Assembly: GCA_011392765.1 (NCBI GenBank)
Contig: WYCW01000004.1
Location: 404,538 to 468,537, forward strand
DNA length: 64,000 nucleotides
Reading direction: 5' to 3'
Source: Candidatus Thiosymbion ectosymbiont of Catanema sp. Cochon2018
GTDB lineage: Bacteria; Pseudomonadota; Gammaproteobacteria; Chromatiales; Chromatiaceae
Shown: one piece after another, positions 10,068 to 17,371 of the stretch
Position numbering within the stretch: position 1 is the stretch's first letter
Layout: each line of letters begins with the position of its first letter
The notes under the pieces: model-generated
What the model was told of the DNA's origin: nothing
What the model saw: the letters and a program-made list of their open reading frames with translations, nothing else
Database searches by the model: none
Made by a program: the position numbers and the translations under genes

Positions 10068-11405
10068 GTTGTTTATTCTGGAAGCGTCGTCGTAGATTTT
10101 TTCAATCAGATCCAACAACCGCTGCAAGGCACCCTGGTTCGCTTGAACTACCCGCCGTCCTTGTTCGCCTACCTGGGTTCGGATCGTCGCATCCCCCAAC
10201 CATTTCTTCATGCATTGCGCCAGCGCATGAGCGTCCTTTACCTGTACCGCAGCACCCTCCTGCATCATCAGCTCGGCAATTTGGACGAAATTGAAGACGT
10301 GAGGCCCCACCGCGACAGGCACCCCCACCGCTGCCGCCTCCAGTAGATTATGGCCGCCGGTGGGGACCAGACTGCCCCCGATGAAGGCCACATCTCCCGC
10401 GGCGAGAAACGCCGGCAGCTCCCCCATGGTGTCACCGAGGAACACCGAAACCTGCTCCCCGCAGGGATCCCTGGTGGAGCGGCGCGCCAGTCCGAAGCCC
10501 CGATGCGCGACCAGTGCCGCGACCCGCTCGAAGCGACCAGGGTGGCGTGGTACCAGAACCAACAAGGCCCCCGGTAGCTGCTCCAGGATCTTGCGATGGG
10601 CGCGGAGAATCTGCTCCTCCTCGCCCTCGTGAGTACTCGCCGCAACCCAGACCGGGCGCTGAATACCCCAGAAGCGGCGTAGTACTTCCGCGTGGTCGAG
10701 CAGACTGCCGGGCCGGCAGACATCGAACTTGATGTTACCGGTCACCTGTACCTGTTCGCCAGGGACCCCCAAAGCCTGAAAGCGGGCCGCATCGTCGGGG
10801 CTTTGGGCACCGATCGCTGCGAATCGCCGCAAGGTCTCACCGGTGAAGCCGCCCAACCGGGCGTACCCCTGAGCGGAACGGGCGGACAATCGGGCATTGG
10901 CCAGCACCACCGGAATCCCGCGGCGTTCGCAGGCGCCGAGCATATTAGGCCAGATCTCGGTTTCCATGACGATCGCCAGCCGGGGCCTGACCGCATCGAG
11001 AAAGCGGTTCATGATCGGCGTCAAGTCGAAGGGCGTATAGACATGGCGAACAGTGTCCTCGAACAGGCCGCGCAGGCGCTCCGAGCCGGTGGGTGTGGTG
11101 GTGGTGACCATGACGCCGGTGTGCGGGTAACGTTCGAGGAAGTGCTTGATGAGCGCTGCGGCTGTCTGGACCTCACCCACGGAAACGGCGTGGATCCAGA
11201 TACCGGCCCGCAGCGGGCGCCGGCTGTAGAGACCGAGCCGCTCGCCCCAGCGCTCGCGGTACGCCGGCGCATGCCGGCTACGCCAGACCAGACGCAGCAG
11301 CAGAAAGGGAAGGGCGAGATAGAGTAGTAGGTTATAGAGCCGCGCCACGGCGGGGACAACGTCAGCATCAGGTGAAAAGGCCGACGCAAGTCTACCACAG
11401 GGCAC
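10065..11405 (-). CDS. waaA: 3-deoxy-D-manno-octulosonic acid (Kdo) transferase
   Basis: Up to 446 residues; a GTG at 11348 (VARLYNLLLYL) matches the usual family start better than ATG 11405. The N-terminal membrane anchor LYNLLLYLALPFLLLRL is followed by the GT30 features HAVSVGEVQT, TTTTPTGSERL, METEIWPNML and, in the C-terminal half, GGSLVPTGGHNLLEAAA. WaaA transfers Kdo from CMP-Kdo to lipid IVA at the inner face of the inner membrane. The last codons are formed next to the repeat end A3, so the C-terminus may have been slightly changed by that insertion. Confidence 0.92.
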   Translation of the reverse strand: MPCGRLASAFSPDADVVPAVARLYNLLLYLALPFLLLRLVWRSRHAPAYRERWGERLGLYSRRPLRAGIWIHAVSVGEVQTAAALIKHFLERYPHTGVMVTTTTPTGSERLRGLFEDTVRHVYTPFDLTPIMNRFLDAVRPRLAIVMETEIWPNMLGACERRGIPVVLANARLSARSAQGYARLGGFTGETLRRFAAIGAQSPDDAARFQALGVPGEQVQVTGNIKFDVCRPGSLLDHAEVLRRFWGIQRPVWVAASTHEGEEEQILRAHRKILEQLPGALLVLVPRHPGRFERVAALVAHRGFGLARRSTRDPCGEQVSVFLGDTMGELPAFLAAGDVAFIGGSLVPTGGHNLLEAAAVGVPVAVGPHVFNFVQIAELMMQEGAAVQVKDAHALAQCMKKWLGDATIRTQVGEQGRRVVQANQGALQRLLDLIEKIYDDASRINN

Positions 11406-11486
11406 GGAAACTCATTCCTCCGCCGGATTCGGCAGCAGGGATGGCGAGTATGGCCTAGGGGGCGTTCTCAATTTATATACGGCACC

Positions 11487-12389
11487 TTAAGCATGGCGCT
11501 CCAGCCAGGCGGTCAAATCACCGGCTGTGCGGAAATCCAACAGGGCCTCGGCCAGTGCGGCCAATTCGTCACGACCGAGCCGGTGAATCCGTTGGCTGTC
11601 GCTTTCCGGGATTGGCCCAATCGCACGTCCAAGCTGGCGTAGAACCAACCCCAGCTCGCCCTCTTCCCGGCCCTTTTGCCAACCCTCTTCTCGACCCTTT
11701 TCCCAGCCCTCCTCTCGGCCCTCTTCCCGACCCTTTTCCCGGCCCTTTTCCCAGCCCTCCTCTCGGCCTTCTTCCCGACCCTTTTCCCAGCCCTCTTCCC
11801 GCACGGCATCCAGGTCCGCGTAGCCGCGCCGTTGCAGCAGGTTGCGCAGTGCGGTCTCGTGGGCCGCATCCGGGTCGTACAGGGCCTCCACCGGCACCGG
11901 GTTGGCGAGGATTCCGGGGGCCTTCAGCTGCTGTCCGGGATACGCCGGAGAAGGGGAAGCGTGCGGCTCGTACACCTCCACCCGGCGCGGTCCAGTCAGG
12001 CGCACGACCCAGACATAGCGCGTCCCTGCCCCAAGCAGGGTGCGAATCTTTTTTTGCAGGTTCTGCTCGTCCTGACCGACATCGGCATACTCCACTGCCA
12101 ACGGCGGTGCCCCGGATATCCAACCCGGAGCGTCCGGGACATTGCCCACGGCGATATCGGGGGCGCGCAGGTTCTCCTCGTCCGGCGTAAATCCGGCATC
12201 GAAGCCGGCTGATTCCACGGCTGGATCGCTCTCCAGCGCAAATCCCCCGTTCAGGCTTGCCTGGGCGTGCCGCCCGCTGCCGGGCAGACACTCGACGGGA
12301 TGGCCGTTGTCGAGCTCGTAAGGATCGCCGTCACGCAGCTGGTTCGCGCGAAAGGGACCCGTGGTGTGGTATTGCTGTTTACTTGACAT
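11487..12389 (-). CDS. Uma2-family (DUF820) PD-(D/E)XK protein with EG-rich tail
   Basis: 300 residues from ATG 12389 (MSSKQQYHTTG), preceded by GGAAC; the open frame reaches 12641 but through repeat-like sequence. Uma2 features are PDIAVGNVPD and LAVEYADVGQDEQ near residues 80-115 and RYVWVVRLTGPRRVEVY afterwards. Residues about 200-255 are a run of GREEGWEKGREEG units, a charged helix also found on Rpn proteins of this window. Uma2 proteins are restriction-like nucleases of unknown role that are amplified in many repeat-rich genomes. A lone family-J repeat end lies just downstream at 11457-11475. Confidence 0.78.
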   Translation of the reverse strand: MSSKQQYHTTGPFRANQLRDGDPYELDNGHPVECLPGSGRHAQASLNGGFALESDPAVESAGFDAGFTPDEENLRAPDIAVGNVPDAPGWISGAPPLAVEYADVGQDEQNLQKKIRTLLGAGTRYVWVVRLTGPRRVEVYEPHASPSPAYPGQQLKAPGILANPVPVEALYDPDAAHETALRNLLQRRGYADLDAVREEGWEKGREEGREEGWEKGREKGREEGREEGWEKGREEGWQKGREEGELGLVLRQLGRAIGPIPESDSQRIHRLGRDELAALAEALLDFRTAGDLTAWLERHA

Positions 12390-12655
12390 CTTGGTCGAGT
12401 TCCTATGATTTGGCGATGTGGTTGCCCGTCTCGTAGACGGCCGCAAGGAGCAACAGCAGCCTATACCCCTCCTCCTCCGGATAACCCTCCGGCGTGGATA
12501 GTATATCTTCCCTGTCTTGATTGCGGTCGGGCACATCACGCCGCCATCCATTGATGCGGTTCGCGCCTCCTCGTGATGCCATTCTGTAAGATCTGCCGCG
12601 CGAACCGCACCGAAGAACCACGGATGGACACGGATAGACACGGATCACAATCTGT

Positions 12656-12920
12656 GAGGCTGTCTAAAAACTAACACCTTGATTTGGTAGTGGTTGAATT
12701 CTAAGTGGTGCGGTCATGTGACTGTTGTCTTCAATTCCAAATCATAGCGGTGGAGGAAAAGAGCCAAGCAGATTTCACCACTTAGGATTTAGCCACTACC
12801 CTTGATTTAAAAATGAAAAATCCTTCGTGTCTTCGTGGCTTTGTGTGTGAAATGAAGAACATCACACAAAGGCACAAAGCCGCAAAGGGGTACTAAGAGA
12901 CTGTCTTTTTAGACAGGCTC
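12656..12920. mobile_element. GAGGCTGTC-family element (B2) inserted in a palindrome
   Basis: Ends GAGGCTGTCTAAAAA and TTTTTAGACAGGCTC with 3-bp duplications TGT (12653-12655 and 12921-12923). The flanks rejoin to the palindrome seen intact in A2: ...CACAATCTGTG / TTTATCCGTG.... Its interior has a CACAAAGGCACAAAGCCGCA arm shared with B3 and a second inserted element (12686-12800). Confidence 0.85.
12686..12800. mobile_element. 115-bp MITE with GGTAGTGG ends and 8-bp target duplication
   Basis: Terminal inverted repeats of about 25 bp begin GGTAGTGG at one end and finish CCACTACC at the other, with AAGTGGTG at their inner edge. It is flanked by the direct repeat CTTGATTT (12678-12685 and 12801-12808). 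Removing element plus one copy restores the ACACCTTGATTTAAAA context seen in other B copies. An 8-bp duplication is what IS1595-type transposases make, and the end resembles sequence near the IS1595-type gene at 21803. Confidence 0.85.
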
Positions 12921-13042
12921 TGTGTTTATCCGTGTCTGCCTCCGTGGTTCCAAAGGGGGTAGAGGGCAGAATGCGGAATAATGATGAATGCGGAATGATT
13001 CATCACTCATCATTCATTTGGAGCGACCTGTGGTGCCGGGGG

Positions 13043-13184
13043 CAATGCCATTAAGTTAGCTGTTGGCCATTTAGAGAAAACTACGAATCACGCGAATTTC
13101 CGCGAATCGATTCGCGAGGATTCGCGTGATTCGTAGTTGCTTCTCTTACTTTGCCGACCGGTAACGCTTAACTTAATGGCATTG
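13043..13184. mobile_element. IS4-like MITE, copy F1
   Basis: Ends CAATGCCATTAAGTTA and TAACTTAATGGCATTG. The interior is a palindrome of CTACGAATCACGCGAATT and its complement. The flanks GTGCCGGGGG and GCGCCAGGGGG look like a worn 10-11 bp duplication. Other copies are at 29573, 46574 and 60136. Confidence 0.85.
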
Positions 13185-13309
13185 GCGCCAGGGGGTGTTG
13201 AATAACCGTCGTACCAACCGCCAATAGGACAAGATTCACAGGATTATTTTTCTTGAATAATAATGATGACATCCTGGTTCGGCAAAAAGCACCCATCATT
13301 CCGCATTCA

Positions 13310-15628
13310 TCACTCATCAACTACCTCGGCCAGAACCGAACAACCCTTGGACTTGGCCTGTTCCCGGAGCGCCTCTTCCAACACCGGATCACCCTTGTTC
13401 CACTCCGTCTTTTTGGCCCGCCGCCACATCCCTTTGGCGATGTACTGGTCGTCGCAGGCGAGCCCGGCGCGATATTCTACATGCTCCTGCTCGACATCCG
13501 GCGGTGCCGGCCAAGCCGCGAACAGGCCCTCTTGATCGTGCATGACATCGAATCCCTGGAGTGGCGAGATCGCCTTCGGCACCAGGGGCAGATCGAAGGC
13601 GTTGGACCAGAAGCGATCGATGGCCTCCGCGACCCATTCCCGCCTATACCGGAACCAGTGTTCTCCTTCCTGCTTCAGCATCTCTTCCAGCTCCTCGATC
13701 TCTGAGAACACTGAAAGCAACCCTTTCCATTCGACGACCGGCGAACGCAGGCCCTGCAGATCGGCAAGTGAGAGCTCCGTCTCGCGGAAATCCGTTCCGT
13801 AGACCCTCGCCTTCCGGAGATCCGCGCCCTGCAGCTGTGCCCCTTCGAGATCCGCGCCTTGCAGGTTCGCCGACGAGAGATCCGCGCCCTGCAGCCTCGC
13901 CCCCCGGAGATCCGCACCCTGCAGCTGCGTCCACAGAATACTCCCACCCCCCAATTCCATCCCTCCGAGATTCGCGCCCTGCAGCCTCGCCCCCCGGAGA
14001 TCCGCGCCCTGCAGCTGCGCCCCCCGGAGATCCGCGATCTGCAGCTGCGTCTGCAGGAGATCTGCGCCTTGCAGCTGCGCCCACTGGAGAACCGCGCCTT
14101 GCAGCTGCGCCCCGAAAAGATTCGCGCCCTGCATCTGCGCCCCCAAGAGAACCGTGCCCTGCAGCTGCGCCCCGAAAAGAACCGCGCCTTGCAGCTGCGC
14201 CTCCCGGAGAACCGCGCCCTGCAGCTCCGCCTCGTAGAGATTCGCGCCTTGCAGCTGCGCCACCCAGAGATTCGCGTCTTGCAGCCGCGCCCTCTGGAGA
14301 TCCGCGTCTTGCAGCCGCGCCTCATGGAGTCTTGCGCCCCGCAGGTTTGCCCCCTGTAGCGTCGCGTGCTGCAGTTGTGTGTCCCGGAGGTCCGCGTTCC
14401 AGAGCTTGCTTTCATAGAAATCGGCATAGCGCAGATCCCGGCCACGCAGATCCAGGGCCTCACCGTCCTTCAGCCAGACCTTTGCCTCCGCTTCGGTATC
14501 CCCTTTGGTTTTACGGGCGGCAGACAACAGTTCCACCGGGGGCTTCTTGCGCACCAGGGTCCGTTCCCGCAGCTCCAGATTCCGATGGATACAGAACAAT
14601 CCCTCTTTGCGTTCAGCATTCCCATAGGTACAGGACCATCCCTGCTCGCGTTCGGCCAGCCGTTTTTCGATGTCGCCGACGTGTGGAACCAACAGGCTCC
14701 AGCTACCGACGAGCAGCAGACCCGTGGCCACCAGGACCCCCAAGATCCTGGATACCAGGATCCCCCACCTGCGCCGAGAGGGTGTCGCAAAGGTCCTTTC
14801 GAACCACAGAGACACAGAGGACACGGAGAAGGGCACAGGCCGATTCTCTGCGTTCTCTGTGTCTCTGTGGTTTAAATTCACGGACTGGCAGGTGGTGCCA
14901 TCGTTTTTGCGACACCCTCGACGGGAGAGGGGCTGTTGCGATACCCCCCGTCGAGAATGGGACCACCAGTCCCGCCAGCGGTCGGAGGGGGAGAACAAGC
15001 GCGGCCAGAAGGCCCACAGCAACAGCAGATCCAGGGTGAAGACCAGTTGGTGATTGATGGTGATTCCTTCGCCGTGATAAGGCAGGAACTTATATTGGAT
15101 GGCCGCCAGCAGGGTAACGGGGGTCAACAGAATGATGAAGACAACCGCTGCCCTGAATGCCCAGCGGATCAGCCGTGAATGGTGGGTGCCGACAATCAGA
15201 TGACTGAAGACCAGCGGAAAGGGCAGCTCCCGCTGGAGCCGTTCCAGTTGCGGCGGCAATGATTCGAGGGCCTGGTCGAGATGGAACAGCTTGCGCGACA
15301 GCAGGAAAAACTGGTTGAGCAGGTGGGCATGGAAGATCAGTACCAGCCAGGGGACGAAGATGTAGAACCCGACCAGGGGCAGCTCCACATTCAGCAAAGG
15401 CAGCTTGGTGCCGGTCTCTTTGAGGAGCTGCTCGTCGGTGGTGGAAAAGACGATGACCGCCACATAAAAGGCGAACAGGAGAAAGGTGAAATAGAGTTGG
15501 CGCACATGGCGCGCGGACTCGTCCGCCGCTACTCGCAGCTCCGCGGGCTGCTTGAGGGCATCCTCCTCCTTTTTAAGGGCAGCCTCCTCTTCCCGCAACC
15601 GGCGTTCTTTGTTCCACCCAGGAGACAT
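13310..15628 (-). CDS. Membrane pentapeptide-repeat protein with an in-frame repeat insertion
   Basis: 772 residues. N-terminal coiled coil (about 8-40), then membrane segments near 45-65, 85-110, 165-190 and 200-215; a further one at about 295-320; then from about 400 to 630 a long right-handed beta-helix of A(D/N)L(Q/R)-type pentapeptides (LQGADLRGARLQGANL style, about 45 units), and a 140-residue C-terminal domain of unknown kind. Role unknown; pentapeptide helices act as scaffolds or DNA mimics. Residues about 237-284 (CRKNDGTTCQ... HRDTENAEN... VSSVSLWF) are the translation of repeat C1, which keeps the frame and separates membrane segments. The TGA stop lies in family-S repeat sequence, so the natural C-terminus may be changed. 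Confidence 0.75.
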   Translation of the reverse strand: MSPGWNKERRLREEEAALKKEEDALKQPAELRVAADESARHVRQLYFTFLLFAFYVAVIVFSTTDEQLLKETGTKLPLLNVELPLVGFYIFVPWLVLIFHAHLLNQFFLLSRKLFHLDQALESLPPQLERLQRELPFPLVFSHLIVGTHHSRLIRWAFRAAVVFIILLTPVTLLAAIQYKFLPYHGEGITINHQLVFTLDLLLLWAFWPRLFSPSDRWRDWWSHSRRGVSQQPLSRRGCRKNDGTTCQSVNLNHRDTENAENRPVPFSVSSVSLWFERTFATPSRRRWGILVSRILGVLVATGLLLVGSWSLLVPHVGDIEKRLAEREQGWSCTYGNAERKEGLFCIHRNLELRERTLVRKKPPVELLSAARKTKGDTEAEAKVWLKDGEALDLRGRDLRYADFYESKLWNADLRDTQLQHATLQGANLRGARLHEARLQDADLQRARLQDANLWVAQLQGANLYEAELQGAVLREAQLQGAVLFGAQLQGTVLLGAQMQGANLFGAQLQGAVLQWAQLQGADLLQTQLQIADLRGAQLQGADLRGARLQGANLGGMELGGGSILWTQLQGADLRGARLQGADLSSANLQGADLEGAQLQGADLRKARVYGTDFRETELSLADLQGLRSPVVEWKGLLSVFSEIEELEEMLKQEGEHWFRYRREWVAEAIDRFWSNAFDLPLVPKAISPLQGFDVMHDQEGLFAAWPAPPDVEQEHVEYRAGLACDDQYIAKGMWRRAKKTEWNKGDPVLEEALREQAKSKGCSVLAEVVDE
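14779..14919. repeat. AGGGTGTCG-family repeat (C1) inside the pentapeptide gene
   Basis: Bounded by AGGGTGTCGCAAAGG and TTTTTGCGACACCCT, with a palindrome of ACCACAGAGACACAGAGGAC and its complement at about 14801-14872. It is entirely inside the reverse-strand gene and is read through without a stop. The peptide HRDTENAEN...FSVSSVSLWF is the hallmark of a translated stuttered palindrome and not of a protein domain. Confidence 0.85.
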
Positions 15629-15800
15629 AGTGATGAGTGATGAATGCGGAATGCGGAATGCGGAATGCGGAATGATGAATGATGAGTGATGAATGGGGAG
15701 TGGATAGGGTTTTCCCTGCCCGCGGGGATGAACCGATTTTTCCTATACTCAATAATGCTCACACCCCGGAGCGTGGGAATGCCACACTCATCATTCCGCA
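15629..15800. repeat. Family-S short repeats upstream of the pentapeptide gene
   Basis: Four tandem AATGCGG units followed by AATGATGAATGATGAGTG run directly up to the start codon of the reverse-strand gene (15629-15695), and a small further patch is at 15786-15797. No ribosome-binding site is recognisable between this patch and the start codon. Nothing else is visible between. Confidence 0.65.
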
Positions 15801-15807
15801 GCCCGCG

Positions 15808-16153
15808 AGGATCCTTGAGTGACCCGCATCGTTACAAATGAGTCGAATTTGCGCGGGGCATGAAAGGAAGGGATTCCCGGTTTTGATCCCCTCTCCCCAT
15901 CCCTCTCCCAGGGGGAAAGGGGGCGCATTTACCGGCTCCTTTCTCCCCCCCTTCTCCCGGCGCAAGCCGGAGGTTGGGGGGGCCTGGGGAAACCGTTGTG
16001 TATTCACCTTACTTCCCGACTGAAAGCCCCTCTCCCCTCGGGGAGAGGGGTTGGGGAGAGGGGGATCAAGGGTTGGTCCTCGGCATTTGCCATTCCGGAG
16101 TGCGCTGCATAACAACTTCACGCCTGGTCGGTCTGAGGCAGAGCTTCGCCAGA
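15808..16153 (+). repeat. CTAG-family modular repeat, copy A4
   Basis: Left end GAGGATCCTTGAGTGACCC, then GTTACAAATGAGTCGAATTT, and right end CGCCTGGTCGGTCTGAGGC then AGAGCTTCGCCAG; the outermost CTAG bases have changed. The interior cargo is a palindrome of the CCCCTCTCCCC / GGGGAGAGGGG type with a CCGGCGCAAGCCGG centre. No gene lies in 15629-16299. Confidence 0.75.
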
Positions 16154-16157
16154 CTTA

Positions 16158-16299
16158 GAGCCTGTCTAAAAAGACAGTCTCTTAATACCCCTTTGTGGCT
16201 TTGTGCCTTTGTGTGATGTTCTTCATTTCTCACACAAAGCCACGAAGACACGAAGAATTTTTCATTTTTAAAACAAGGTGTTGGTTTTTAGACAGACTC
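16158..16299. mobile_element. GAGGCTGTC-family element (B3)
   Basis: Ends GAGCCTGTCTAAAAA and TTTTTAGACAGACTC, duplication TTA at 16155-16157 and 16300-16302. The cargo is the CACAAAGCCACGAAGACACG stutter palindrome shared with B2. The right TTA is, on the reverse strand, the TAA stop of the antitoxin-like gene. Confidence 0.85.
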
Positions 16300-16581
16300 T
16301 TAGGCTAAGCCCCGATCGAGTACCAGTCTGGAATCCATAAAGAGCCATAGAGTATTCCTTTCGGCTTGTTCTTGATTGCCCCTGCCTTCCGCCATGAAAT
16401 CAGGCGCGAATTTTGCGAACTTGGTTGGCACGCCGGACAGCAAACGGCGAGCAGGACGAATTCGGATTTCGTCGCCATTTCGCTCGATCTCCAAGTCAAT
16501 GTCAGTATGTTCATAGGCTAGGTTGGCAGGAATACGAATTGCTTGTGAGTTACCGTCTTTGAAAGCGCGTGTGGTGTGCAT
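16300..16581 (-). CDS. AbrB/MazE (VapB-type) antitoxin, apparently orphan
   Basis: 93 residues from ATG 16581 (MHTTRAFKDGNSQAIRIPA). The SpoVT/AbrB swapped-hairpin domain is clear: FKDGNSQAIRIPANL, then LEIERNGDEIRIRPAR. Family members bind DNA and neutralise a PIN or MazF toxin that is usually encoded just downstream. Here the gene ends at the target duplication of element B3 and no toxin ORF follows. The last 18 residues (after QEQAER) look unlike the family, so the 3' end of this gene and the toxin may have been lost with the insertion. Function as antitoxin is by homology only. Confidence 0.72.
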   Translation of the reverse strand: MHTTRAFKDGNSQAIRIPANLAYEHTDIDLEIERNGDEIRIRPARRLLSGVPTKFAKFAPDFMAEGRGNQEQAERNTLWLFMDSRLVLDRGLA

Positions 16582-16680
16582 GATAAACCCCAATTTTTCT
16601 CGTTCCCACGCGCTACGTGGGAACGCGGAAGCTCCGCGCCGCGGAGAGAATCAAGCCCGTGTCCACCATTCCGTCGATGC

Positions 16681-17325
16681 TCATGCAAACAAGATAGCGA
16701 GCGGGATGTGGGTCCCGTACCAGGTTTCCAGGGCCTGCCCGGAGCGTCTTGTTTCCATACTTCCATAGCCGCCCGTTCGGGGCCGGGTATAGACCTCTAC
16801 GGCACGTGCGTCGGCAAGCACCAGCCAATAGGTGGATACACCCGCACCGGCGTAAAGGTCTGCCTTGGCCCGATCCAGCTCGATGCTGCTCACCGCGATC
16901 TCTATGACCAACTCGGCCGTTGCCGGATGCTGGTGGCGGTAGGTCTCGCTGTCCCCGAGCACGATTGCGAGGTCGGGTTCGGGCTCCGAGGTCGCAAGTG
17001 TCAGCGGGTCCTCCTTGCGCAAGTGATAGCCCGGTGGAAGATCCACCGCAAGGCAGTCGAACAGGCGGTGGGCAAGGAGGGTGTGCAGGGGAGATTTCGT
17101 CATCTTTTCAACGACTACCCCGTTCAATAATTCGGTCTTGACGGGCACCATCCCCAAGTCCCGCAACTTGTGATAACACGCGACCGAAAAGGGTACGAGG
17201 CGGCGCCTTACGGCCGGACGTTCGAGCATCTCGACCATTTGGGGGCGGCGTAGTGATCGGTGAGTGGCTGTCACTCCGCCACCTTTGCCCGGCTCGCTGA
17301 TGATGTGATTTTGATCGTCCGTCAT
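16681..17325 (-). CDS. Uma2-family (DUF820) PD-(D/E)XK protein
   Basis: 214 residues. Core motifs are EPEPDLAIVLGD (about residue 115) and ELVIEIAVSSIELDRAKADLYAGAG (about 137-161), followed by STYWLVLADARAVEVYTRP; these are the D, E and K-region segments of the Uma2 nuclease fold. It lacks the EG-rich tail of the copy at 11487. Function unknown. It is transcribed toward the antitoxin gene, with about 100 bp between them. Confidence 0.8.
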   Translation of the reverse strand: MTDDQNHIISEPGKGGGVTATHRSLRRPQMVEMLERPAVRRRLVPFSVACYHKLRDLGMVPVKTELLNGVVVEKMTKSPLHTLLAHRLFDCLAVDLPPGYHLRKEDPLTLATSEPEPDLAIVLGDSETYRHQHPATAELVIEIAVSSIELDRAKADLYAGAGVSTYWLVLADARAVEVYTRPRTGGYGSMETRRSGQALETWYGTHIPLAILFA

Positions 17326-17337
17326 GAGATTTGCTCC

Positions 17338-17371
17338 TTATTCATCATTCCGCATTCATCACTCATCATTC
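17338..17371. repeat. Family-S repeat directly after polA
   Basis: Reading the polA strand, the sequence after the last codons (EEAH) is TGAATGATGAGTGATGAATG, so the polA stop codon is the first base triplet of a family-S repeat. The same words follow the pentapeptide gene. Confidence 0.75.

Larger units (their letters stand above)
12390..13309. other. Repeat-filled intergenic region
   Basis: No gene is supported here. From left to right it holds a palindrome split by element B2 (12618-12949), a family-S patch (12968-13020), the IS4-like element F1 (13043-13184) and a second S patch (13293-13320) that runs into the stop codon of the pentapeptide gene. Confidence 0.7.

Noticed and set aside
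11555-12212. Long forward ORFs rich in proline and leucine over the Uma2 gene
   Set aside because: They mirror the EG-rich repeat on the other strand and carry no domain.
13800-14370. A 15/30-base periodic repeat resembling a CRISPR array
   Set aside because: The period equals pentapeptide codons on the reverse strand (A-D/N-L-x-x), has no distinct spacers and lies inside one long reading frame.
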